A stretch of 64,000 nt of DNA from Porticoccaceae bacterium LTM1 (GTDB lineage Bacteria > Pseudomonadota > Gammaproteobacteria > Pseudomonadales > Porticoccaceae): the NCBI GenBank assembly GCA_030252795.1, contig CP127080.1:2683501-2747500 (forward strand), given 5' to 3'. The notes beneath the pieces were generated by a model. The model was not told where the DNA came from. It made no database searches and saw nothing but the letters and a program-made list of their open reading frames with translations. The translations under genes and the position numbers were made by a program. Below are positions 54,057 through 62,658 of this stretch, in pieces (positions within the stretch are counted from its first letter, which is position 1; each line of letters opens with the position of its first letter).

Positions 54057-57000
54057 TTAATTCACCAGCTCCAAAGCCAACTTCTTAACAGCGCAGAAAT
54101 CCGTTTTACCACTGCCCAGCTTGGGAATTTCAGTAACCGGATAAATTTCTGATGGAATCATCAGGTTATTACACTTGGCGGACAGAAGCGCATCACGAAT
54201 GGCCTCCGGCGAAGTACCATCAGCCAGTAGCAACACCACTTTCTCGCCCTTTTTGGCATCTGGCAGATTGACCGCAGCCACTTCCAATTCCGGCATTTGC
54301 ATCACATCGCGCACTGTTTGCTCTACGGCTCCAAGACTGACCATTTCACCGCCCAGTTTGGCAAAACGCGAGAAACGATCGACGATGGTGAGAAATCCAT
54401 CACGATCCACATACCCTTTATCGCCGGTTTTGTACCAACGAATTCCATCCTGTTCCAATATGGCTTCGCAGGTCTTTTCTTCGTCATTCAGGTAGCAGCT
54501 CATTACCTGGCTCCCCCCCACCAATACAAGCCCAGCCTCCTCTGTCGGCAGCTCCTGTAATGTGTCTGGATCGACAATTCGAAAACTGGTACCTGGCAGT
54601 GGCAGGCCCACCGTACCAATCTTGCTGCCCAGCTGGACTTTAAAGTCATTGGGATCCAACCTGTCCGGGACATTGACGCTGGCAACCGGCGAGGTCTCGG
54701 TGGCACCATAGCCTTCGTAAATCTCTTTGTTGAATTTCAGTTTGAATGCTTCACGCACATCCGGAGAAAGTTTCTCCGCGCCAGCAACAACCAGCCTCAA
54801 TGATTCCAGCATTAAAGGCTGAACCTTGGTATTGCGGGTATAAAGCCTCAGAAAGGTCGCTGTTGCGCACAGAATGGTGGCGCGGTAGCGAGCGATTGCT
54901 TTGCCGATATTTACTGCATCAGTCGGGTCCGGGTGAAATACCACTGGAATCCCTTCAATCAGTGGCATGAACTGGGTAACGGACAAACCAAAAGCGTGAA
55001 ATGGTGGCAACGTTCCCATCATCACATCCCCATCTTCCATGTTCAGCACTTCGCTCATCTGTTTGACGTTGGTCATGACATTGCGGTGGCTCAGAACTAC
55101 CCCTTTGGGAACTCCTTCACTGCCACTGGAAAACAGAATCGCTGCAGGTGAGTCTATTGTGGTGCGAACTGTAACCAGTATTTTCAGAAGCCACGCCGGG
55201 AGCAAGCGCACGGCTACCAGCCAGGTAACAAAGGTTCGCTTGTGTATGGAGGCCCGTAATTCCTCCAGATAAATCACCTGCATACCTTGCAATACCGCAT
55301 CTACATCAATGCCCTTACCGCGCAGCTTTTCGACAAATTTTTTCGATGTATAAACAGTCCTTACCCGGGCCTTTTTCAAAGCTGACTGTTGCGCGTCCAC
55401 TGAAGCCGTAAAGTTGATATTGACCAGTGTTTTGCCCCGCAACAATGCCGCCATATTAGCGATGGCTGAACCGCTGGCGCCGGGCAATAAAAAACCGACA
55501 TTTTGCTCTTTAGCCTGAATTTCCATCTTGCGGGAAAATGCAATTGCCGCAGCCAACATGCGGTAGTTGGAAAGGCTGGCCCCAATGGAGTCCGCAGCCG
55601 ACATTTCCGAACCATTGCGTTTTACGGTATCAATCCATGCTTCCGGCAGGGTCGGGAGCCCCTGGGTGTAGGTGTCCCATGAGTGGGTGGACAGTTCAAA
55701 TATCTTGCTCTTTAACTGTTCTGCCGTGGTGCTGTCCGGCAACGGTTCCCCAAACGCGACAACAATGTCGCGCACCAAGCCGCGGCTCGTTGAACTGCCA
55801 AGGCGATCGCTGGAGCGGGAAAAACGGCTGCCCCACAAACCGCGCAGATAAAAGGGCACAATTTCCGCACCGGTATCTGCTGCTGCGGTTTCAAAACCAC
55901 GCTGGAATTCCGCCAGATTTCCGGTGCGGCTGATCACCCCTTCCGGGAACAGACATACCACTTCGCCCTGCTTCAACAATTCGTTAATGGTTTTCATCGC
56001 GGTTTTGGTGCTGCGGCCACCGATAGGAATAGCCCCCATCAGATCCAGGAACCACTTCAGGTACCAGCGCTGGTAAAAATCCTTATACATCACAAATCGC
56101 ACCGGCCTTGGCGAGGCAATCTGAACAATCGCCCAATCAATCCAGCTGATGTGATTGCCCAGCAGCAATACCCCTCCCTGTCCCGGCAGATTGTGGAGCC
56201 CCTGAACATTGAGTTTGTAGCGGCGACCTATAATCAGTGCTGCCACATAACGGGCAAACGCCTGGGGTAATTTCAACAACGTCCACACTGCACCACCACA
56301 GGCCAGCATCGCCACCAGAATAAACAGGGTTTTGGTGCCAGCTCCCACCGCAGAAATGACGGCTGTAAGAATCAACACCCCCAACATACCGATATTCTGA
56401 ACCCAATTATTCCCTGCGAGGATTTTGCCAAGTTCATTCTTGCCAGCGTGAAACTGGATCAGCGCGTTTAGCGGTACCGCAATAAAGCCCCCACCAATGC
56501 CCAGGATCACGAAGTTGACCATTGCACCGGTAATGGTTTGCAGCGAGGGAATCAATGCCAGGGTTGCTGCCATCAAGGCGGCACCAATCGGCAGTGTGCC
56601 GGTTTCGATATAGGCGCGTGAAGCTCGTCCGGCGATTAATGAGCCGAGCATAATGCCGATGCCTGAACAGGCGAGCGCCCCCTGCACCAGCACTGTGTTG
56701 TCGATACCCATTTCCGCTTTGGCAAAAGCGGGGAATGCCGCGAGCAAGACTTGGCCAATACCCCAGAACATGGTCAGTCCAATAATGGAGCGCCAGATAA
56801 TTTTGCGGTGACTAATTGCGTGGATGGTTTCTTTTAGCGCTTTTCCACTGCGATACTCCGCCATATCAAAGTGCATTTCCCGGTTGGTTTGCGATGTGGA
56901 GGGCAGTCGATAGCAGAACAAGAACTCTGCAACTGACAACGCCACCAGCACCCAACCCAATGGAGCAATCAAAGTGAGGATCTCGCTTTCACTTCTGAAT

Positions 57001-57509
57001 GCCTGATCTGCCAGTCGATTTTCAAAAAGGACGGAAAAGAAAAAGATACCAGCCAGAATTGCGATGGTTGTCATAGCCTGAACGCCACCATTGGCACGCC
57101 CCAACAAATCCTTACCCACCAACTCTTTTATGTAGCCATATTTTGCCGGCGAGTAGAGGGCGCTCTGCACGGCCAATAAAAAGGTCAGACAGAAAGCGGG
57201 CCAGAACCAGCCCATGTAGTAACAGAGGGTAATCAGTAAAGTGATCGCAATGGCTGCGGCTGCTGAATACCTAAGCACTTTTGGCTTGTCATATTTATCT
57301 GACAGAAAGCCGGCTGGTGTCATTAATAGGATAAAAGGTAACAGAATCAGCGCATTGACGATGGCAGTCAGTACAACCTGTTCTGTGCCATCGTAGATTT
57401 TAAAAACGGTATTCTGGACCATGATCTTGTGACCCAGGTCCACAAAGGCATTCAGGAATACCACTGCCATGTAGGGCAAAAATCCTGCAATCCGGTGCAG
57501 CGCTTTCAT
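54057..57509 (-). CDS. aas: LplT-Aas fusion: lysophospholipid transporter, acyltransferase and acyl-ACP synthetase
   Basis: A 1150-residue inner-membrane protein. Residues 1-405 are an MFS transporter like LplT (flips lysophospholipid inward); residues about 430-620 are a PlsC acyltransferase with NHISWIDWA (HX4D near 452) and FPEGVIS (near 521); residues about 650-1150 are an AMP-forming acyl ligase with FSSGSEGVPKGVVLSHRN, EGYGATETSPVAS and YKTGDKGYVDRDG. Together they import and reacylate lysophosphatidylethanolamine. In Escherichia coli these are two adjacent genes; here one chain does all three steps. Divergent from a helix-turn-helix regulator. Confidence 0.93.
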   Translation of the reverse strand: MKALHRIAGFLPYMAVVFLNAFVDLGHKIMVQNTVFKIYDGTEQVVLTAIVNALILLPFILLMTPAGFLSDKYDKPKVLRYSAAAAIAITLLITLCYYMGWFWPAFCLTFLLAVQSALYSPAKYGYIKELVGKDLLGRANGGVQAMTTIAILAGIFFFSVLFENRLADQAFRSESEILTLIAPLGWVLVALSVAEFLFCYRLPSTSQTNREMHFDMAEYRSGKALKETIHAISHRKIIWRSIIGLTMFWGIGQVLLAAFPAFAKAEMGIDNTVLVQGALACSGIGIMLGSLIAGRASRAYIETGTLPIGAALMAATLALIPSLQTITGAMVNFVILGIGGGFIAVPLNALIQFHAGKNELGKILAGNNWVQNIGMLGVLILTAVISAVGAGTKTLFILVAMLACGGAVWTLLKLPQAFARYVAALIIGRRYKLNVQGLHNLPGQGGVLLLGNHISWIDWAIVQIASPRPVRFVMYKDFYQRWYLKWFLDLMGAIPIGGRSTKTAMKTINELLKQGEVVCLFPEGVISRTGNLAEFQRGFETAAADTGAEIVPFYLRGLWGSRFSRSSDRLGSSTSRGLVRDIVVAFGEPLPDSTTAEQLKSKIFELSTHSWDTYTQGLPTLPEAWIDTVKRNGSEMSAADSIGASLSNYRMLAAAIAFSRKMEIQAKEQNVGFLLPGASGSAIANMAALLRGKTLVNINFTASVDAQQSALKKARVRTVYTSKKFVEKLRGKGIDVDAVLQGMQVIYLEELRASIHKRTFVTWLVAVRLLPAWLLKILVTVRTTIDSPAAILFSSGSEGVPKGVVLSHRNVMTNVKQMSEVLNMEDGDVMMGTLPPFHAFGLSVTQFMPLIEGIPVVFHPDPTDAVNIGKAIARYRATILCATATFLRLYTRNTKVQPLMLESLRLVVAGAEKLSPDVREAFKLKFNKEIYEGYGATETSPVASVNVPDRLDPNDFKVQLGSKIGTVGLPLPGTSFRIVDPDTLQELPTEEAGLVLVGGSQVMSCYLNDEEKTCEAILEQDGIRWYKTGDKGYVDRDGFLTIVDRFSRFAKLGGEMVSLGAVEQTVRDVMQMPELEVAAVNLPDAKKGEKVVLLLADGTSPEAIRDALLSAKCNNLMIPSEIYPVTEIPKLGSGKTDFCAVKKLALELVN

Positions 57510-57616
57510 GTGTTGATCCTCTATAGCTATTGTTCTTGATTCGGGATGGCCTGCACTCTACTCAAAGAACCAAAATACACAACTTTTTTTGATTAAGTGG
57601 TATTTTTTTGATCTTC

Positions 57617-57637
57617 AAGTATTATTATTTGATACTT
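57617..57637. promoter_or_regulatory. Dyad in the LplT-Aas / regulator intergenic region
   Basis: AAGTAT-N9-ATACTT, a perfect 6-base dyad in an AT-rich stretch 29 bases before the GTG of the divergent helix-turn-helix gene. Possible operator for autoregulation. Confidence 0.4.
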
Positions 57638-57665
57638 TTTTAACTAGTAATCTATCGAGGCCTTT

Positions 57666-58400
57666 GTGTCGGAAACCGATTCCCTGTTTGGAGCCCTTAA
57701 ACATTACCTGAAAGCGGATGGTAAAACCTACCGCGATCTGGCTCTGGCTTTGGAAATTTCCGAGTCCAGCGTAAAACGGATCTTCGCAAATCGCGATTTG
57801 TCGCTTAGCCGGTTGGGACAAATCTGCAGTTGGCTGGGAATTACCATTTCTGATCTTTCTGAATTTGCCAGTCGACAGCAACCCAAACTTGAACAGCTTG
57901 ACTGTCAACTTGAGCAACAGATTATTGAAGATCCCCTGCTATTACTGGTAGCCACCTGTGTGATGAACCATTGGCAATTGGGTGAGATCATCGGCTTCTA
58001 TCGATTACCGGAAGCGCTGTGTATTCAAAAGCTGATACAGCTGGATCGCATTGGCATAATTAACCTGCTTCCTGGCAACCGTATCAAATTGCGCATTACA
58101 CCTAACTTTCGTTGGCAGCCTAATGGACCAATTCAACGCTTTTTCCAGAAAAGTATCGCTGACGAATTTTTTGATTCCCAGTTCACCGCCAGGGATGATC
58201 AGCTGATTGTCCTCAACGGAACCCTCTCCTCATCATCCAACCAGGCGTTTCAAACTCTTATGCGCAGACTCGCAGAGGAGTTCAATGCACTGACTAAAAA
58301 CGACCTTGCATTGCCGCTGGACCAACGCCATGGGACCACAGTTGTTATTGCCATGCGCCGTTGGAGTCCCAGTTTTTTTGATGATTTCAAGCGCGACTAA
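57666..58400 (+). CDS. XRE-type helix-turn-helix regulator with long C-terminal domain
   Basis: A 244-residue protein. Residues 15-70 form an XRE helix-turn-helix (KTYRDLALALEISESSVKRI with LSLSRLGQICSWLGITISDL). The remaining 170 residues resemble a winged or effector domain; LLLLVATCVMNHWQLGEIIG and LPGNRIKLRITPNF are its clearest parts. No ligand is apparent. GTG start with GAGG upstream. Divergent from lplT-aas by 156 bases, which makes that gene a candidate target. Confidence 0.85.
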   Translation: MSETDSLFGALKHYLKADGKTYRDLALALEISESSVKRIFANRDLSLSRLGQICSWLGITISDLSEFASRQQPKLEQLDCQLEQQIIEDPLLLLVATCVMNHWQLGEIIGFYRLPEALCIQKLIQLDRIGIINLLPGNRIKLRITPNFRWQPNGPIQRFFQKSIADEFFDSQFTARDDQLIVLNGTLSSSSNQAFQTLMRRLAEEFNALTKNDLALPLDQRHGTTVVIAMRRWSPSFFDDFKRD

Positions 58401-58408
58401 TTGAACGC

Positions 58409-58678
58409 CTAGCGACTATCATCGTTGGCAGCGATCTGTTTAAAGCTCTGGCACTGCTGTTGTAGCTGTTCTTTCAAGGCTGCCAGCCGTTTCTTTTTCT
58501 CCAGTGAAAAAAGCTGTAAACCAAGCAGGCTTTGACCTTTCTCCCCAAATCCATCCCCCTCCAGAATATGAATTATTGCGCTTTCCAAAAAACAGTCCAT
58601 TGCCTGTAGATCTGCCAGTGCATCACACCAGGCGACCAAATTGGTCAACATGAGCTGCTGCTCTCGTTTTGACGACAT
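58409..58678 (-). CDS. Small helical hypothetical protein
   Basis: An 89-residue, mostly helical soluble protein, not recognised. ATG 58678 has a strong GAGGAGG ribosome site, supporting a real gene; the GTG at 58681 is too near to it. C-terminal half is Lys/Gln-rich and may be a coiled coil (EKKKRLAALKEQLQQQ). Convergent with the XRE gene before it and divergent from the XRE gene after it. Confidence 0.65.
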   Translation of the reverse strand: MSSKREQQLMLTNLVAWCDALADLQAMDCFLESAIIHILEGDGFGEKGQSLLGLQLFSLEKKKRLAALKEQLQQQCQSFKQIAANDDSR

Positions 58679-58779
58679 CACATCCTCCTCGACCCAAGCA
58701 CTGTATAAATATATAGCTTTACGCTAATGATATTCAAGCTAAACTTTCTGGATGTGTTAACACTCATACTTGAAGATGG

Positions 58780-59154
58780 ATGTTTCAAATGACAATTCAG
58801 TCTATTCGCTATCAAAATCTAAAAATTCTGCTGGCAGACGCGGCAAACAGCCAGGCTGAACTGGCCAGGCGCGCAGGTACTCACCCTGCCTACATCAGCC
58901 AGATTCTCAATGGAACTCCGCTGCCTTCTGGTAAGCCTCGATCTGTTGGCGACCGCCTGGCTCGATCCCTGGAAACAGCTTTTGATAAGCAGCACGGCTG
59001 GATGGATGAAACCCATCCACAGCATCACGTGAGTGAAAATCACCCTGAATACAGGACAAAGCGCCAGACGCTTGTTGAACTAGCAAAGACCCTTGAGGAG
59101 TCGCAGCTGGATAAAGCAATCCGTCAACTGACAAACCTTATGGATACACGGTAA
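58780..59154 (+). CDS. Phage repressor-like helix-turn-helix protein without peptidase domain
   Basis: A 124-residue protein. Residues 10-75 look like the DNA-binding part of CI/C2-type prophage repressors: SQAELARRAGTHPAYISQIL, VGDRLARSLETAF and HGWMDETHP. The S24 peptidase domain that usually follows is missing; the tail is a short helix. A second ATG at 58789 is an equal candidate start. It stands between small unknown genes and may be a prophage remnant or a standalone regulator. Confidence 0.8.
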   Translation: MFQMTIQSIRYQNLKILLADAANSQAELARRAGTHPAYISQILNGTPLPSGKPRSVGDRLARSLETAFDKQHGWMDETHPQHHVSENHPEYRTKRQTLVELAKTLEESQLDKAIRQLTNLMDTR

Positions 59155-59155
59155 T

Positions 59156-59458
59156 TTACTGGCAAACAGCAGCAGGGACTGAGTCTATTGGTACTTCAAC
59201 TGGCGCAAGCCATCCCAGAAGATCCCTTTGTATGGTATGCCGAATAAAATCCATCGGATCGCAGTATCGCCTTGCCTGAAGCCAAAGATGCTGGCTTTGC
59301 CAAGTGAGGTAGGATTCACAACAACCCAATTTACGCTCAACCGCCCAGGCATTAATCACACCCAACTCTTGCAACAGTTCGCCTTGCTGCTGCCAGACCA
59401 ATTTAAATGCCGGGATTGCCGGTGATTTAATCCAGACTTGATACATCACTGTGAACAC
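59156..59458 (-). CDS. Small hypothetical protein, Trp/Cys-rich
   Basis: A 100-residue soluble protein, not recognised, with several tryptophans and ERKLGCCESYLTWQSQHLW. GTG start at 59458 with AGGAGG 6 bases upstream, which argues for a real gene. Its start overlaps the 3' end of the next upstream gene by 32 bases, suggesting a two-gene operon, and it ends one base from the convergent repressor-like gene. Confidence 0.6.
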   Translation of the reverse strand: MFTVMYQVWIKSPAIPAFKLVWQQQGELLQELGVINAWAVERKLGCCESYLTWQSQHLWLQARRYCDPMDFIRHTIQRDLLGWLAPVEVPIDSVPAAVCQ

Positions 59459-59726
59459 GTTTTCCCTCCTGGATTAATCGCTGTATTTTTATTTGAAGTT
59501 CACTTTGACGTTGACGCACCCAACTGCAGGTAATGTCCAGGCCATTGCTAATGCTGGGCGAGACACCACTATCGGGGCTGGAAGTGATATTCACAAATGC
59601 TTCAAAAATAAAATGGTTGAGCGATGTCAGCTCCACCAGTTCATCATAAAAATCAATTACCTGACCCAGTTCAACGGTCAAGGAATCGCCAGCCTTCTTT
59701 CCTTTCTGATCTCTTGCCTGAGGCAT
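59427..59726 (-). CDS. Small hypothetical protein, helical
   Basis: A 99-residue soluble protein, not recognised. LTVELGQVIDFYDELVELTS and a C-terminal RQSELQIKIQRLIQEGKRV suggest a helical bundle. The ATG has GGAGTGA upstream. It overlaps the following gene by 32 bases and is divergent from the helix-turn-helix gene at 59820, sharing the palindrome at 59786. Confidence 0.6.
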   Translation of the reverse strand: MPQARDQKGKKAGDSLTVELGQVIDFYDELVELTSLNHFIFEAFVNITSSPDSGVSPSISNGLDITCSWVRQRQSELQIKIQRLIQEGKRVHSDVSSLD

Positions 59727-59785
59727 ACACGGTCACTCCATACACCATTACGCCATATATGACGTTGCATGAGCCATTTAAACAT

Positions 59786-59797
59786 GACATTAATGTC
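59786..59797. promoter_or_regulatory. Perfect 12-base palindrome, candidate operator
   Basis: GACATTAATGTC lies between the divergent small genes at 59726 and 59820, extended by an imperfect CAT/GTG on each side. Position and symmetry suit binding by a dimeric helix-turn-helix protein such as the one encoded next to it. Confidence 0.5.
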
Positions 59798-59819
59798 GTG
59801 TCTATACATAGAGAATTCC

Positions 59820-60071
59820 ATGAAAAGATCAATACCACCGGAAAACTCGCTCTACCCGGAATTTCAGCGTTACAGCCAACAGCTGAGAGAACGGATCACC
59901 ATGCTGAGGAAGGAGCGGGGACTCACCCAGGAAGATATGCAGTCCTTTGGTTTGTCTCTTCGCCAGTATCAACGTATTGAAAGTGGTGAAACCGAGAACA
60001 TTACATTGGCAAACCTCTACCGCCTTGCCATAGCATTTGAATTAACCCCAGCTGAGCTTATGGACGTTTAA
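59820..60071 (+). CDS. Small XRE-family helix-turn-helix regulator
   Basis: An 83-residue single-domain regulator. LTQEDMQSFGLSLRQYQRIE is the helix-turn-helix and NITLANLYRLAIAFELTPAEL closes the five-helix fold, as in Cro/C1-type proteins. The ATG at 59820 starts the known fold; the frame is open to 59769 through the palindrome. Probably binds the palindrome 23 bases upstream and controls itself and the divergent gene pair. Confidence 0.85.
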   Translation: MKRSIPPENSLYPEFQRYSQQLRERITMLRKERGLTQEDMQSFGLSLRQYQRIESGETENITLANLYRLAIAFELTPAELMDV

Positions 60072-60084
60072 TCAGCTTCAAAAC

Positions 60085-60115
60085 AAAAGCCCCCACCTTA
60101 ACGGCGGGGGCTTTT
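60085..60115. terminator. Terminator between the XRE gene and hppD
   Basis: AAAAGCCCCCACC and GGCGGGGGCTTTT form a 13-base stem with one weak pair and a short loop. It lies between two convergent genes and can act on both strands. Confidence 0.88.
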
Positions 60116-60149
60116 GCATTCTTGCGGTAATAATCCTTATTAGGGCCTG

Positions 60150-61190
60150 TTAAATCACCCCTCTACGCTCCTGATCACGCTCAATGGATTTAAACAAGGC
60201 ACCGAAGTTACCTTCTCCAAAACCCTGGTGGCTAGCGCGCTGAATAATCTCGATAAAGATGGGGCCAAACAGGTTTTTGGTAAAAATCTGCAACAGGTAA
60301 CCCTGCTCATCACCATCCACCAGTACCTGATGATCCATGATGCGTTGTTTATCTTCACGTACGTTACGCACACGGGCAAACGCCTCGTCGTAATAATCTT
60401 CATCGATATCTAAAGTCTCGATAGAAGATCCTTTCATCTTATCCAGTGATGCCAGGATGTCGTCGGTCAAAAATGCCAGGTGCTGAACACCGGGACCTTT
60501 GTACTCATCCAGATATTCATCAATCTGGTTGTTGTTATCGTCTTTACCTTCGTTGATCGGTATACAGAAACTTCCATCCGGTGAACGCAGTGCGTAAGAA
60601 AGCAGAGCGGTTTTTTTGCCTTTGATATCAAAGTAGCGCACTTCGGTAAATCCGAATACGTTTTTGTAAAACTCGGACCACTGCTCCATAGTGCCTTTGT
60701 AAACATTGTTGGTAAGGTGATCGACAACCGTAAACCCTTTGTCTTCTACGATCACCGGATTTTCCAGGTCAACAAAGTCGCTTTCGTAAATTGATCCCTT
60801 GTCACCAAACTTGTCGATCAGATAAATCAGGCTGTCGCCAATACCATATATTGCCGGATATGGCAGATCCTTGTCATTGGCAGCAACCGGTTTGGCACCA
60901 CGCTCAACGGCTGTTTTAAAAGCCGCTTCCGCATCATCCACACGCCAGCCCATTGAGCAGATAGAGGGACCGTGCGCTTTGGCAAACTGCCCGGCATGCC
61001 CATCACTATCCAGATTCAGCAAAAAGTGAATGTCATTCTGGTTGTAATAGTAGATCTCTTTTTCCTTGTGCTTTTTCAGCAGAGAAAAGCCAAAGTCGGC
61101 AAACACATTTTTCATAAAATCGATATTCGGGGTGGCGTACTCGGTAAACTCAATTCCGCGCAGCCCCAACGGGTTTTCTACTGTACTCAT
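60150..61190 (-). CDS. hppD: 4-hydroxyphenylpyruvate dioxygenase
   Basis: Converts 4-hydroxyphenylpyruvate to homogentisate in tyrosine catabolism. The 346-residue enzyme of the vicinal oxygen chelate fold has its iron ligands in VVDHLTNNV (His), GVQHLAFLTDD (His) and FIEIIQR (Glu), and the usual QGFGEGNFGALFKSIE tail. ATG 61190 is preferred; the frame is open to 61238, into a repeat. It lies 114 bases after hmgA on the same strand, the step order being HppD then HmgA. Confidence 0.97.
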   Translation of the reverse strand: MSTVENPLGLRGIEFTEYATPNIDFMKNVFADFGFSLLKKHKEKEIYYYNQNDIHFLLNLDSDGHAGQFAKAHGPSICSMGWRVDDAEAAFKTAVERGAKPVAANDKDLPYPAIYGIGDSLIYLIDKFGDKGSIYESDFVDLENPVIVEDKGFTVVDHLTNNVYKGTMEQWSEFYKNVFGFTEVRYFDIKGKKTALLSYALRSPDGSFCIPINEGKDDNNNQIDEYLDEYKGPGVQHLAFLTDDILASLDKMKGSSIETLDIDEDYYDEAFARVRNVREDKQRIMDHQVLVDGDEQGYLLQIFTKNLFGPIFIEIIQRASHQGFGEGNFGALFKSIERDQERRGVI

Positions 61191-61213
61191 ACTCTTTCTC
61201 CAAATTTGATAAC

Positions 61214-61251
61214 CGTCATTGCGAGCCAAGCGAATCAATCCAGTGTCTTTG
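61214..61251. repeat. Partial GTCATTGCGAGC-family repeat before hppD
   Basis: GTCATTGCGAGCCAAGCGAA and the following bases through CCAGTGTCTTT match the complement of one arm of the element at 24082-24166 over about 36 bases with a few changes. The other arm (to about 61285) is degraded. Confidence 0.75.
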
Positions 61252-61304
61252 ACTACTGTTTTGGACCATCACTCCGCTATTAAGCTCGCATTAACTAATA
61301 GTAA

Positions 61305-62462
61305 TTACTCAACCCAGGAACGGTTGTATTCCTCGTCCATGGTGTCACGTACGTTTTCAGTCAGTTTCAACGGCGCAAAGGTGTCCACCATAACGGCGTA
61401 TTCGTACGTGTCTTTTTTGCCGATGGAGTCCTCGGTCTTACCCGGCTGCGGACCATGGGGTACTCCCTTCTGGTGCAAGGTCATAGAACCGGGCTCAATG
61501 CCAGTGCGACTCATAAATTCACCGTGTACGTAATAAAGGACTTCGTCGCTGTCGATATTGGAGTGGTAGTACGGCGCTGGAATGGCATCCGGGTGGAAGT
61601 CATACAAGCGTGGTACAAAATTACAGATCACAAAATTATTAGCGGTCAGCAACAAGTGAATGGTCGGCGGCAAGTGAATTTTGCCAACGATCGGCGCGAA
61701 CTCATCAATATTGAAAGCCCATGGGAAAACATAACCATCCCAACCCACAAGGTCGTAGGGATGGTATTCAAGCTTGGCAAGCTGGTAACGGTCGCCATAC
61801 TTCATCACCAGATCAAACTCCCCCTTTTCAACGATCGCATCCTGCAACACCGGGCCGCGAATATCGCGCTCGCAATACGGTGCAGTTTCCAGCATCTGGC
61901 CGTGTTCGTTGCGATAGTTTTTGGGTATCTGCACCATGGAGAAAGACTCCACCACAAACAGGCGAACATTCTCAAAAGAGCTGAACTTCAATTGATAAGT
62001 GGTGCCACGAGGAATCACCAGGTAATCCCACTTGCGGAACTGGATATTGCCGTATTCAGAGGTCAGCACCCCCTCTCCTTCGTGAACAAATACCACTTCG
62101 TCGGCGTAGCTGTTGCGATAAAACTGTTCGGTGTCTTCGGTCACTTTGGCGGTGTAGATCGCCACATCAACATTGAACATATGCTTTTTGCGGGCAGTAA
62201 AGAAGTTGCCTTCACCATCGGCTTTTTTGGTGTCCATGCGATAGTTCTGCAACAGGGTGTCCTGCCACTCTTCTCCGTGAAGAACCGACATGGTGTCCAC
62301 GGCCAGAGTTTTGCAGGGCATGTTGTAGTGATACTTGTTGGAGTAGATATTGCTGAAACCGTGCGTCGAAAACAGCTCTTCTCGGTACAGTTCGCCATCC
62401 GGACGCTTGAAGGCGACGTGGCGCTTGGCGGGGACTTGCCCCTGAGTCATATAGAACGGCAT
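61305..62462 (-). CDS. hmgA: Homogentisate 1,2-dioxygenase
   Basis: Opens the homogentisate ring to maleylacetoacetate, with ferrous iron. The 385-residue protein is shorter than the classic HmgA of about 430 residues but keeps the cupin core: YYHSNIDSDEVLYYVHGEF supplies His and Glu ligands and LHQKGVPHGPQPG the last His; LVIPRGTTYQLKF and GWDGYVFPWAFN are family text. The downstream maleylacetoacetate isomerase and fumarylacetoacetase genes are not in the window. A LysR-type gene is divergent. Confidence 0.95.
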   Translation of the reverse strand: MPFYMTQGQVPAKRHVAFKRPDGELYREELFSTHGFSNIYSNKYHYNMPCKTLAVDTMSVLHGEEWQDTLLQNYRMDTKKADGEGNFFTARKKHMFNVDVAIYTAKVTEDTEQFYRNSYADEVVFVHEGEGVLTSEYGNIQFRKWDYLVIPRGTTYQLKFSSFENVRLFVVESFSMVQIPKNYRNEHGQMLETAPYCERDIRGPVLQDAIVEKGEFDLVMKYGDRYQLAKLEYHPYDLVGWDGYVFPWAFNIDEFAPIVGKIHLPPTIHLLLTANNFVICNFVPRLYDFHPDAIPAPYYHSNIDSDEVLYYVHGEFMSRTGIEPGSMTLHQKGVPHGPQPGKTEDSIGKKDTYEYAVMVDTFAPLKLTENVRDTMDEEYNRSWVE

Positions 62463-62485
62463 CTACTGCTCCCTTGCTATGTCCT

Positions 62486-62541
62486 GTAGGGTGCGCCACG
62501 CGCACCGGTTATCTGTCATCGGGGCACTTGACGTGCCCTAC
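62486..62541. repeat. GTAGGGTGCGCC inverted repeat between hmgA and the LysR gene
   Basis: GTAGGGTGCGCCACGCGCACC (left arm) and GGGGCACTTGACGTGCCCTAC (right arm) are imperfect complements; both arms also contain smaller dyads. A fourth repeat type in the window, occupying the hmgA leader. Confidence 0.75.
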
Positions 62542-62605
62542 GGTTAAGGCGAACACGATAAAGGAGCAATAACCCTAAAAAAAGAATGGGTTTTTGATAA
62601 ACATC

Positions 62606-62620
62606 ATCTAATATTTTGAT
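62606..62620. promoter_or_regulatory. Candidate LysR-type binding site (T-N11-A)
   Basis: ATC-N9-GAT in an AT-rich stretch 39 bases before the LysR-type ATG, matching the T-N11-A rule for this regulator family. It lies between hmgA and its divergent regulator. Confidence 0.45.
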
Positions 62621-62658
62621 ATAGTTTCATCCCAACCAACTGATTATCTGGCCTTGTT

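Noticed and set aside
61455-62489. Plus-strand 344-codon frame opposite hmgA
   Set aside because: Antisense shadow; hmgA has intact iron ligands on the other strand.
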